Positions 8,300-16,274 of a stretch of 64,000 bases of DNA are shown piece by piece. The position numbers and the translations under genes are program-made. The DNA is from Bacteroidota bacterium (GTDB taxonomy: Bacteria > Bacteroidota > Bacteroidia > Cytophagales > Cyclobacteriaceae). The stretch spans positions 1 through 64,000 of the forward strand of contig JAEZGH010000209.1 of the NCBI GenBank assembly GCA_023417065.1, in the 5' to 3' direction. Under the pieces are notes generated by a model. It was not told the origin of the DNA and ran no database searches. It worked only from the letters and a program-made list of their open reading frames with translations. How positions within the stretch are numbered: the stretch's first letter is position 1; each line of letters begins with the position of its first letter.

Positions 8300-9709
8300 T
8301 TATTTATAATTCAAATTAACCGTCATTTTTTGATAAACCTCGCAAAGAGCTTCAAAACCGGTTTCAATGTCGGAAAGTGAGGTTTGCCAGTTCGACATCG
8401 CCGCCCTGATTGCAGGAGTATTCCGATAGACCGTGGGAGTGAAGAACACGCGGCCGTCATCGCGAACGGCATCCAGGAAGTGGCGCACCTCGTTCATGGA
8501 TGCAAGCGTTTGAAATGTAAAACAGACCACATTCATGCGCACCGGAGCCAGCAGGCGGAAGTGCTCGGAGGATTCAATTTGCTTCCCCAGCAAGGCAGCA
8601 GCCTCGCAGTTCCTTTCGACGATATCCCGATGCCCCTGAGCTCCGTACGCCATGAGTGAAAACCAGGCCGGCAGTGCACGAAAGCGTCGCGAGTTCTCCG
8701 GCGTAAGGTGGAGGTTGTCCGGATTCTGGGAGGGATCGCCGAGGTAGGAGGCGTTGTTCTGGAAAACTTTCAACTGCAGATCCCGGTGACGGGTAAAATG
8801 CATGGCGGCATCGTAAGGCACGTTCAGCCACTTATGGGCGTCTATGGCGACCGAATCAGCCAGATCGATTCCGGCAACCAGGTGTCTGAATTTATCGGAA
8901 AGCGAAGCAAAACCACCGAACGCCGCGTCGACGTGAAGGAAAAAGGGATACTTCCTTCGAAGATCGGCTATTGCCTGTATATCGTCGAAGTCAACCGTGT
9001 TAACGGTACCGGCATTCGCTACGACAATTACCGGGCGATCCAGTTCCTGTAAACGCTGTTCTAGCTTCTTGACGTCTATGGCTTCGCGGTCCGGCAGACA
9101 ATCGATTTTTTGCAACGCTTGCCTTCCAAGACCACTCATGCTCATCGCTTTGAGCACGCTTGAGTGTGGGGCACCGCTGAGTACAAGGACTGGCACCGAA
9201 TCCGACATTCCTTCGCTACTGATATCTCGTCCGTATTGTTCACCCACCCATTGGCGGCCCACATTGATGCCGACGAAGTTTGACATCGTGGCGCCCGTTA
9301 CAAAGGTACCTGTGAATTGCTCACTGAGGCCAAAGAGCTCCAACATCCATTTTATTGTCTGGCGTTCGAGCAGGTGTGCGACTGAATCGTTGCTTCCTGA
9401 CATCACCTGGTCGTAGACACTAACCAGCCAGTCTCCGGCAACCGCAGAAGGAGTTGAACCGCCTGTCACAAAACCAAAGAATCGAGGGCCAGCCATGTTG
9501 GCCATCTTGCCTGCATAGCGATCAGAGAAAACATCAAGCACGCTTAGTGCCCCGATACCTTCATTTGGCAGGGCGTTATCAAGCGAAGGTCCCGCAAGAA
9601 GGGAGGGCGGAAGTTTGTCCTGCTGTTCATAGTATCTGTTTGCAATCTCCTGAACTCCTGCGAGGATAACAGAAATTTTTTCGCGGTCCTGCTTTAGCGT
9701 CGCGTTCAT
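8300..9709 (-). CDS. PLP-dependent group II decarboxylase (aromatic/acidic amino acid type)
   Basis: 469 residues from the ATG at 9709; a TTG at 9742 would add 11 residues and overlap the transporter gene. Fold type I PLP enzyme: substrate loop TGATMSNF (138-145), PLP-stacking histidine in SGAPHSSVLKAMSM, aspartate in HVDAAFGGFASL (H259, D261), and Schiff-base lysine K293 in DAHKWLNVPYD. It matches the group II decarboxylases (AADC, GAD-like, L-2,4-diaminobutyrate decarboxylase), but the substrate cannot be assigned. It follows an EamA transporter by about 22 bp in the same direction, which suggests export of an amine product or uptake of its precursor. Confidence 0.9.
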   Translation of the reverse strand: MNATLKQDREKISVILAGVQEIANRYYEQQDKLPPSLLAGPSLDNALPNEGIGALSVLDVFSDRYAGKMANMAGPRFFGFVTGGSTPSAVAGDWLVSVYDQVMSGSNDSVAHLLERQTIKWMLELFGLSEQFTGTFVTGATMSNFVGINVGRQWVGEQYGRDISSEGMSDSVPVLVLSGAPHSSVLKAMSMSGLGRQALQKIDCLPDREAIDVKKLEQRLQELDRPVIVVANAGTVNTVDFDDIQAIADLRRKYPFFLHVDAAFGGFASLSDKFRHLVAGIDLADSVAIDAHKWLNVPYDAAMHFTRHRDLQLKVFQNNASYLGDPSQNPDNLHLTPENSRRFRALPAWFSLMAYGAQGHRDIVERNCEAAALLGKQIESSEHFRLLAPVRMNVVCFTFQTLASMNEVRHFLDAVRDDGRVFFTPTVYRNTPAIRAAMSNWQTSLSDIETGFEALCEVYQKMTVNLNYK

Positions 9710-9731
9710 GTGTTTGAGATAATGACTGATG

Positions 9732-10679
9732 TTATTTTTCAAGTAGGGGTGACTGGATCTGTTTCACCTGGCGGTAGCCACGGTTCACGAGGTAAATGCC
9801 GGTAACCGTTATGATGAATGCAATCAGGATTCGGCCGTTGAGTTTTTCGGACAAGACGAGCCATCCGAGAAACACGGCTACGAGCGGATTGATGTACGCG
9901 TAGAGTGATACTATTGTCATGGGTAGCTTTCGAAGTGCATACGAGTATGCGACGTAAGCGATGATGGAGCCAAATACCACCAGGTAAATGAAGGGATAAA
10001 TTGCTTCGGAGGTCCACGTGATCATCTCATAATCATCGAAGATTGCGCTAAGCGGAAACAACCATAGTCCACCGAAGAACATTTGAAGTCCGGCGTTCAT
10101 AAATACATTGGTGCTGTTGTTCCTTTTTTTGATCCAGATGCTTCCTCCTGCCCATGCGAGTACAGCAGTAAAGATCAATACGATGCCTGCGACATAGTCA
10201 GGTTTTGAAAATTCGCGAACGTGTTCACTGAAGACCAGAACAATTCCAGCGAGTCCCAGTACAACACCTCCAGTAACAACAGCGTTCGGTTTTTCTTCGC
10301 GGTGTATTCCGAGGTTGATTAATATTACCAATACCGGCATCAGCGAGCAGATGATAGCTGCAATTCCACTTGGGATAATCATTTCTGCCCATGCTACCAG
10401 TCCATTTCCGAGGGAGATCATGAAAAATCCTGCTACTGCCTGGCGGAAGATGTGTTCCTTAGTAAGGTTATGATTACTGCTGACAAGAAATGTTATTCCA
10501 ATGAGGATTACTCCTGCGATTGTCTGTCGTAAAGCAGTGAACAGGAAGGGTGGAAAGTGAAGCACCGCTATGCGCAGCGCGAGGTAGGTGGTTCCCCAAA
10601 TGATACAGATGGCGACCAACGCAAGATATGCCGGTAATAAATCTCGTTTCACAAAAGGGTTGATATATGTCCGGCGCAA
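9732..10679 (-). CDS. EamA/DMT-family metabolite transporter
   Basis: 315 residues with ten predicted hydrophobic helices arranged as two EamA repeats (about 15-140 and 160-300). Typical family motifs are IIWGTTYLALRIA in helix 1 and YAYINPLVAVFLGWLVLSE in the second repeat. DMT proteins of this type export amino acids, amines or other small metabolites across the inner membrane. The start is uncertain: the longest frame uses TTG at 10679, an in-frame GTG exists at 10649. It is the first gene of a pair with the PLP decarboxylase. Confidence 0.9.
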   Translation of the reverse strand: MRRTYINPFVKRDLLPAYLALVAICIIWGTTYLALRIAVLHFPPFLFTALRQTIAGVILIGITFLVSSNHNLTKEHIFRQAVAGFFMISLGNGLVAWAEMIIPSGIAAIICSLMPVLVILINLGIHREEKPNAVVTGGVVLGLAGIVLVFSEHVREFSKPDYVAGIVLIFTAVLAWAGGSIWIKKRNNSTNVFMNAGLQMFFGGLWLFPLSAIFDDYEMITWTSEAIYPFIYLVVFGSIIAYVAYSYALRKLPMTIVSLYAYINPLVAVFLGWLVLSEKLNGRILIAFIITVTGIYLVNRGYRQVKQIQSPLLEK

Positions 10680-10771
10680 CTTGCGTGGACGTAATACAAA
10701 ACTTCCCCTTTTTACGGAATTATAACAGTTTCAGTTTTCGTTATTTTGACCAGATCAGTTATTTTTTGCAT

Positions 10772-11680
10772 TTAGAACGGGAGCGGCTCTGAATATCTCG
10801 GGATTAATTTTGCGAAGTCTTCCGTCAGCCTGTCAATAACGCGGCTTGGGTGACGGTTGATCACTTTTCGTCCATCGATTTCGGTGACGGGCGTTAATTC
10901 GCCCATTGTACCTGTCGCGAATACTTCGTCTGCTGTGTAAAATTCGGTAAGCGAAAGATTCCTTTCCTCTAAGGGGATTTCCAACTCGCGGCACAGTTCT
11001 ATTACAAGCCCGCGGGTGATCCCATGCAGACAGGCATCGGCATGGGGCGTGAACACTTTCTGATCCTTAATCATAAACAAGTTTGTGTCGTTGAGTTCGG
11101 CGACAAATCCGTTGTCATCCAGCATAATGGCGGCGTCTGCTCCGGCGACGTTTGCCTGAATCTTTGCGAGAATGTTATTCAAGAGATTGTTGTGGTGAAT
11201 CTTCGAGTCAAGAAACTGGGGATTGTTCCGTCGCTGCGAGGAGGTGATAACACGTATACCGGACGCGTTGTCGTATACGAGTGGTTTCCATTCGGGGAGG
11301 ACAATCAGGCATGGTCCCTTGGTATTGAGTCGCGGGTCCATTCCCGAAGTGATCTTTTCCCCACGGGTTAAAGTAAGGCGGATATGGACTTCATGCCGCA
11401 TGTTGTTTTCCTTCAACGTATCGAAGATCGCCTTCTTGATCTTATCCCTGGGAGGAATGTCGGTGAATGCCAGTGCATGAGCGGAAGCCTCAAGGCGTTC
11501 GAGGTGTTTGTCGAGGCAGAAGATTCCACTTTTGTAAACACGAAGTCCCTCCCATACGGCGTCGCCTCCCTGAACTACGCTATCGAACACAGAAACTTTG
11601 GCATCGGCACGAGGAACAATTTTATCGCCGACAAATACTTTTATCGCTTCATTCTTTGGATTAAAACGCTGGAGCATATC
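10772..11680 (-). CDS. Class IV PLP aminotransferase (BCAT/D-amino acid aminotransferase-like)
   Basis: 302 residues from the ATG at 11680; an ATG at 11731 would add 17 residues and overlap the upstream gene by 35 bp. Fold type IV signatures: VFDSVVQGGDAVWEGLRVY (30-48), the PLP lysine K159 in DSKIHHNNLLNNILAK, and GFVAELNDTNLF (190-201) with E194, then ACLHGITRGLVIELC. It is a second, divergent paralogue of ilvE (the short subgroup related to 4-amino-4-deoxychorismate lyase and D-amino acid aminotransferase). It sits directly behind a sulfotransferase-like gene, an arrangement discussed in the findings. Substrate unknown. Confidence 0.88.
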   Translation of the reverse strand, partial: DMLQRFNPKNEAIKVFVGDKIVPRADAKVSVFDSVVQGGDAVWEGLRVYKSGIFCLDKHLERLEASAHALAFTDIPPRDKIKKAIFDTLKENNMRHEVHIRLTLTRGEKITSGMDPRLNTKGPCLIVLPEWKPLVYDNASGIRVITSSQRRNNPQFLDSKIHHNNLLNNILAKIQANVAGADAAIMLDDNGFVAELNDTNLFMIKDQKVFTPHADACLHGITRGLVIELCRELEIPLEERNLSLTEFYTADEVFATGTMGELTPVTEIDGRKVINRHPSRVIDRLTEDFAKLIPRYSEPLPF

Positions 11681-11696
11681 TGGATTTAAATTGTTG

Positions 11697-12410
11697 TTAA
11701 GGCTGAATGGCGTAAGGTACCAGTTTTTCATAGTATTCGCGCGCCTGCTCATACAATTTCGCGAGGTGTGCAGGTAGTTCGCGATGGCTCGTTTCCTGTT
11801 TCTGGAAAGAGTCAGAACGATGAACATTCGCATACCAATATTTTGCCCATATACCATCGTAAGACTTGGGGCCGGGTTCCCACTTCAGCATTTCTGCGTA
11901 AAAGGGCACGCCAATTTTGTGACAGAGGTTTTCAAGGACCTTTGGAGGATTTTCCAACAGGACGGTGGAATCGACAACAATAGGGTTGTGGTTACGTTCA
12001 AGTTTTCTGGTGAACAACTCGTATTGGAACTTAAGACCAATGTCACGCATCACAGGCCGTTCAATTACCTGGGCATAGCTGGCAATTATCTGGTAAGGAT
12101 TCCGGATCAGGAAAATTTCCGTGGAAGAGAACGGTAGATCTCTCTCAAGAACTTCCATATGATGAGCCATATTCTTGATGAACACCAGCTGCGAGTCTCC
12201 GAGACCTGTAATCTGGTCAACGACCTCGTGTTCGCTGCGGGGCTGTGTGTTGAGAACATCTTCCTTGCCAGGGTGGTCAATCCCCGTCTTATCCAGATAC
12301 ACGGCGTAAAACGGTTCATCGAGAACGACTGTATCAGGACGTTGGGCAAAGGAATACATCAATGCAGTTGAGATATTTCTTGGGCCCGAGATGAGGTTAA
12401 GAATTTTCAT
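11697..12410 (-). CDS. Sulfotransferase-like P-loop protein
   Basis: 237 residues. N-terminus MKILNLISGPRNISTALMYSFAQRPDTVVLDEPFYA resembles the 5'-PSB loop of PAPS-dependent sulfotransferases (SGPRNIST, residues 8-15) followed by the DEPFYA strand; later IFLIRNPYQIIASYAQ resembles the 3'-phosphate-binding strand. No membrane segment. Proteins of this type are often found beside or fused to BCAT-like aminotransferases. Whether it transfers sulfate is unproven; the P-loop is not canonical (no K/R-S/T pair). Ends 16 bp before the preferred start of the class IV aminotransferase, so both are one operon. Confidence 0.75.
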   Translation of the reverse strand: MKILNLISGPRNISTALMYSFAQRPDTVVLDEPFYAVYLDKTGIDHPGKEDVLNTQPRSEHEVVDQITGLGDSQLVFIKNMAHHMEVLERDLPFSSTEIFLIRNPYQIIASYAQVIERPVMRDIGLKFQYELFTRKLERNHNPIVVDSTVLLENPPKVLENLCHKIGVPFYAEMLKWEPGPKSYDGIWAKYWYANVHRSDSFQKQETSHRELPAHLAKLYEQAREYYEKLVPYAIQP

Positions 12411-12707
12411 AGCAGTACAGGGAAATCAATATCGAAATTGTTTGTAGAATATCAAATGTCTGCCTCGCGGTGTAAGCGATATAGTTGTGGTTTGAGTCCA
12501 CAGTTGGTAAAAAGAAAAGTGTGTTATCATTCCACTACTAAACGCCGTTATGGTGGGGAGGGGCTTCTACAATATCCGGTGAACGGTCGCTTTTTTCTTT
12601 AAAGATAACGTACCGTGTGGATGAGGAAATGGCAGATTGTTTGGTGTAAGGTGTCTATATCCAAGGATTATCATGGGCGATAATATTTTGGAAAAAATAT
12701 CAGTGTT
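12411..12707. other. Divergent intergenic region (297 bp)
   Basis: Separates the leftward sulfotransferase-like gene from the rightward HTH gene, so it should hold two divergent promoters. I found no convincing TAnnTTTG box. A small interrupted palindrome TGTGG-N7-CCACA lies at 12487-12503. Nothing else could be supported. Confidence 0.4.
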
Positions 12708-12962
12708 ATGAAAACTAAACATTCACTTCAGAATATCATGGGCGAAATCGGTCACGCATTGGCCGAACTTCGCCTTCAAAAAGGATATGACAGCATCAAG
12801 GATTTCACCAATGATCACGATCTGCCGATGATTCAGTATTGGCGAATTGAGAAAGGGAAGGCAAATCTTACGCTGAAGAGCCTGCACAGGCTGTTGACCA
12901 TTCATGGACTTTCGATTGGCGATTTCTTCTGTTATCTCAATTCCAACCGTTCGATGCAGTAG
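12708..12962 (+). CDS. Small XRE-like helix-turn-helix protein
   Basis: 84 residues, one domain. The pattern IGHALAELRLQKGYDSIKDFTNDHDLPMIQYWRIEKGKANLTLKSLHRLLTIHGLSIGDFF follows the five-helix Cro/XRE fold, with the recognition helix near MIQYWRIEKGKANL and the typical ending SIGDFF. Stand-alone proteins of this kind in Bacteroidota are presumed DNA-binding regulators; targets unknown. Followed by a second small gene that begins about 110 bp later. Confidence 0.8.
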   Translation: MKTKHSLQNIMGEIGHALAELRLQKGYDSIKDFTNDHDLPMIQYWRIEKGKANLTLKSLHRLLTIHGLSIGDFFCYLNSNRSMQ

Positions 12963-13073
12963 GTGAACACCAGGGCGACGGCTCTGAAATTTGCGTTGGC
13001 ATATAGACCAACCGTTATGATGGATGGCATGCTTTTTTTGTCTATCTCGTTATGGAACGTGAAACAGACAAGT

Positions 13074-13436
13074 ATGGAGTTTGATCCAATTCCGATGTAC
13101 GGGAACGGGGATCTTCGTCGGGGTGAAAAAACGATCGATAAAACGCATCAATCCCAGGAAATTTTGAAGATTCTGGTGGAAAGCAAAGAAACCGGGAGAG
13201 CCGTGGGTATCAGTAGTCCGTTGTTGGGGGAGGGATTTTTTACCACAGCTGTAGACGATATCGTATTGCTTGAGGGCGAAACCATTATTTTGCTCATTCC
13301 ATTTGATACAACGGGTTTTATGCTTCCTGTTAACAAACTCAAATTAAGTCAAGTCACGGCTGTTTGTCTTTTTAGATCCAAGTTCAAAAATCCAATCCTT
13401 AAAAATCTCAACAGAGGTAAAAATTGGTTCTTTTGA
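13074..13436 (+). CDS. Conserved-looking small hypothetical protein
   Basis: 120 residues from ATG 13074; in-frame upstream starts (GTG 12963, ATG 13017) exist but the added part looks non-coding. Sequence contains SQEILKILVESKETGRAVGISSPLLGEGFFTTAVDDIVLLEGETIILLIPFDTTGFMLPVNKLKLSQVTAVCLFRSKFKNP, alternating strands with conserved-looking glycines; no signal peptide or membrane helix. Family not recognised. It lies between the HTH protein and the MocR regulator on the same strand. Confidence 0.6.
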   Translation: MEFDPIPMYGNGDLRRGEKTIDKTHQSQEILKILVESKETGRAVGISSPLLGEGFFTTAVDDIVLLEGETIILLIPFDTTGFMLPVNKLKLSQVTAVCLFRSKFKNPILKNLNRGKNWFF

Positions 13437-13498
13437 AGCTGGGCAATCCATATGATTGAGAGTCACGAATAAAATTGTATTTTGGTTCGCCAGGAATT

Positions 13499-14935
13499 AT
13501 GAGCGAAACCATTACACGTCAGGATTATAAATATCACGAAGTTGCCGAAAGAATTGAGCGACTTATTTCGAAGCAGGTGCTCAAGGTGGGCGATAAGCTG
13601 CTTTCCGTTAGAGCACTGAGCAAAGAACAGGGGATAAGCCTTAGTACGGCGTTTCAGGCGTATTATCACCTAGAAAGTAAAGGGCTGATCGAAGCTCGCC
13701 CTCAGTCGGGATATTACGTTAAGTATTCGCCACGCCACATCCTTGAACTGCCCCGCGTCTGTGAAACACCGGATGATGCTGTTCCGGTAAGTATCAACGA
13801 TATGATCGACAGCGTCTATCTGGACCTTCGTTCACCAAGCTTGTTAAACTTCGCATTAGCGGCACCACCCGAACCACTTCTTCCCACAGCCAAGCTGAAC
13901 AAGGTGCTGATGCATGTGTTGCGGCAATCGCCCACCAGTTGTCTGCACTACGAACACGTTCAGGGCAACGTAGAACTGCGTCGGCAGATTGCGCGGCAGT
14001 CTTTTAACTGGGGCGGAGTCGTTTCGGAAGACGATGTTGTAGTTACCGCGGGAGCCGTTGAAGCGCTATCTCTCTGCGTTCGGGCAGTAACGAAACCAGG
14101 AGACGCCGTGGCGATTGAAAGCCCAACCTATCACGCCATCTTCCAGCTGATGGAGAGCCATGGTCTTAAAGTGGTAGAAGTTCCAACGGATCCGGTTACA
14201 GGAGCTGATCTGGATTACCTTGAAAAGGCGATCAAACGATTCAATATCAAAGCATGTCTCTTCGTTAATAATTTTAACAGCCCCCTTGGAAGTTGCATGC
14301 CTGATGTGAATAAGAAGCGCCTTGTTGATATGCTGGCGAAAAAGGAAATCCCGTTGATCGAAGATGATATCTATGGGGAACTTTACTTCGGGAAGACGCG
14401 TCCGAAGACCTGTAAGACGTTTGACAAGAAAGGGCTTGTCTTACACTGTTCATCCGTGTCGAAGTCACTGGCTCCAGGTTATCGAATAGGGTGGGCAATT
14501 CCGGGAAGGTTCAAGGATCAGATCATTGCCCTGAAGCGGATGCATACCGTTTCCACTAATACATTAAGTCAGGCTGCGATTGCAGAATTCCTTCGCAACG
14601 GTCGTTACGAACTACACCTGAGAAATTTACGGCGGGCCCTCCATACACACGCATTGCGCTATATCCAGGCGATTTCGGAATATTTCCCTGAAGACACGCG
14701 CATTACAAGACCCGAAGGTGGTTTCGTACTCTGGATTGAACTAAATAAAAAAATTAATACCTTCAGACTTCACAAACGCGCTCTGAAACACAATATAGGT
14801 ATCTCTCCAGGTCAGATCTTCTCTTCTCAGGGGCGATTTGAAAATTGTTTCAGGATGAGTTTTGGTGAGCCATGGAGCGATAAAGTGGAGGAGGGAATAC
14901 GAACGATAGCGAAACTGATCAGGGAATACAAGTGA
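13499..14935 (+). CDS. MocR/PdxR-type GntR regulator with aminotransferase domain
   Basis: 478 residues from ATG 13499 (upstream in-frame TTG at 13475 is less likely). N-terminal GntR winged helix (about 8-75: YHEVAERIERLISKQVLKVGDKLLSVRALSKEQGISLSTAFQAYYHLE split over two helices) followed by a class I aminotransferase-like domain with the PLP lysine K322 in SSVSKSLAPGYRIGW. MocR proteins use PLP or PLP-bound amino acids as effectors to control vitamin B6, GABA, taurine or amine metabolism. The local PLP enzymes (7144-11680) are plausible but unproven targets. The gene is followed by a 120-bp gap. Confidence 0.93.
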   Translation: MSETITRQDYKYHEVAERIERLISKQVLKVGDKLLSVRALSKEQGISLSTAFQAYYHLESKGLIEARPQSGYYVKYSPRHILELPRVCETPDDAVPVSINDMIDSVYLDLRSPSLLNFALAAPPEPLLPTAKLNKVLMHVLRQSPTSCLHYEHVQGNVELRRQIARQSFNWGGVVSEDDVVVTAGAVEALSLCVRAVTKPGDAVAIESPTYHAIFQLMESHGLKVVEVPTDPVTGADLDYLEKAIKRFNIKACLFVNNFNSPLGSCMPDVNKKRLVDMLAKKEIPLIEDDIYGELYFGKTRPKTCKTFDKKGLVLHCSSVSKSLAPGYRIGWAIPGRFKDQIIALKRMHTVSTNTLSQAAIAEFLRNGRYELHLRNLRRALHTHALRYIQAISEYFPEDTRITRPEGGFVLWIELNKKINTFRLHKRALKHNIGISPGQIFSSQGRFENCFRMSFGEPWSDKVEEGIRTIAKLIREYK

Positions 14936-15055
14936 GGAGAAAAAGCGATCCGGGCGATGGAATATTGAACAATGCAATCCAATCTGAATAATCATCATCT
15001 GAATTGACTACTGGCTGCTGATGCAGTTGCTGTCTTCATTTTAAATTCAAAAAAT

Positions 15056-16159
15056 ATGAACCCTCAATCACGACGGACTTTTTTGTCATCCATGGCTTTT
15101 GGTGCCTCAATGTTAACCATGCCGGCACTTGGGAATAACACGCTTTACAGTCCTATCCAGGGGCGTAAGCTTGGAGTTGCGCTAGTTGGTCTTGGTAGTT
15201 ACAGCGAAGGGCGCCTGGCCCCGGCACTCAAGGAAACACGCCATTGCGAGCTGAGAGGAATCGTGACCGGTACACCGGAAAAAATTGGTAAATGGAAGGA
15301 GCGTTTTGCGCTGTCAGATAAAAATATATACAACTACGAAAACTTCGATAAGATTGCTGACAACAAGGATATCGATATTGTGTACGTGGTGTTGCCCAAT
15401 TCGATGCATCATGAATATGTTATCCGTGCGGCCAAGGCAGGAAAGCATGTGATATGCGAGAAACCGGTATCAGTGTCGGTGAAGGAAGCCGAAGAAATGG
15501 TGGCAGCGTGTAAGAAGGCAGGCGTAAGGTTCTTCGTGGGCTATCGTCTCCACTTTGAGCCATTCAATCTGGAGGCGAGACGTGTGGGGCAGCAGAAAGA
15601 ATTTGGCAAGGTTAAGATCGTTCAGAGTGAAATGGGGTTCCGTATTGGTGACCCGAACCAATGGCGTTTGAAGAAAGCACTCGCGGGCGGAGGAGCAATG
15701 ATGGATGTCGGTATCTATGCGATTCAGGGAGCCCGTTACAGTATCGGGGCAGAGCCTTTGTTTGTTACGGCGCAGGAATTCAAAACTGACAAGGAGAAAT
15801 TCCGCGAGGTAGATGAAACCATTTCATGGCAGATGGAATTTCCCGGCGGTGAAGTTGCCCTTTGTTCTACAACATACGCATCAAATATTGAACGACTGAT
15901 GATCAGTGCCGAAAATGGATGGCTGGAGTTGCGCCCTGCATTTGGGTATGGCCCTATCAAAGGCAAAACGCACAAAGGTGATTTGGACCTTCCCGTGGTG
16001 AATCATCAGGCTGCTCAACTCGACGGCATGGCTATTTGTATAAATGAAAAACTGGGTTCCACGGCCGAGGGCGATGAGGGTGTACGCGACATGAAAGTTA
16101 TTGAAGCTATTTATCAATCTATCGCTGCAGGGGGGAAACGCACGCAGGTCCCGTCATAA
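15056..16159 (+). CDS. Gfo/Idh/MocA-family oxidoreductase with Tat signal
   Basis: 367 residues. The N-terminus is a twin-arginine signal (NPQSRRTFLSSMAFGASML). The Rossmann domain shows GVALVGLGSYSEGRLAPAL (about 40-58), and the family EKP motif is present in HVICEKPVSVSVKEAEEM (about 133-150), preceding the lysine used for catalysis. C-terminal alpha/beta domain begins near GGGAMMDVGIYAIQGARY. Glucose-fructose oxidoreductase-like enzymes act on sugars in the periplasm with a tightly bound NADP. It stands just upstream of a GH9 glycosidase, in keeping with sugar metabolism, 115 bp between start codons. Confidence 0.92.
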   Translation: MNPQSRRTFLSSMAFGASMLTMPALGNNTLYSPIQGRKLGVALVGLGSYSEGRLAPALKETRHCELRGIVTGTPEKIGKWKERFALSDKNIYNYENFDKIADNKDIDIVYVVLPNSMHHEYVIRAAKAGKHVICEKPVSVSVKEAEEMVAACKKAGVRFFVGYRLHFEPFNLEARRVGQQKEFGKVKIVQSEMGFRIGDPNQWRLKKALAGGGAMMDVGIYAIQGARYSIGAEPLFVTAQEFKTDKEKFREVDETISWQMEFPGGEVALCSTTYASNIERLMISAENGWLELRPAFGYGPIKGKTHKGDLDLPVVNHQAAQLDGMAICINEKLGSTAEGDEGVRDMKVIEAIYQSIAAGGKRTQVPS

Positions 16160-16274
16160 ATAAAGACCATCATTATAAATGTTTCGCAAACGGTGGCATT
16201 CGTCATTAGGAAAATTCCACCGCGTTTTTATATTGCCATTAGTCGTTCTGAACGACATCTCAAGAAAAAGAACT

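Noticed and set aside
12669..12745. Repeat ATCATGGGCGA upstream of and inside the HTH gene
   Set aside because: One copy is coding for IMGE; 11-bp similarity without symmetry is probably chance.
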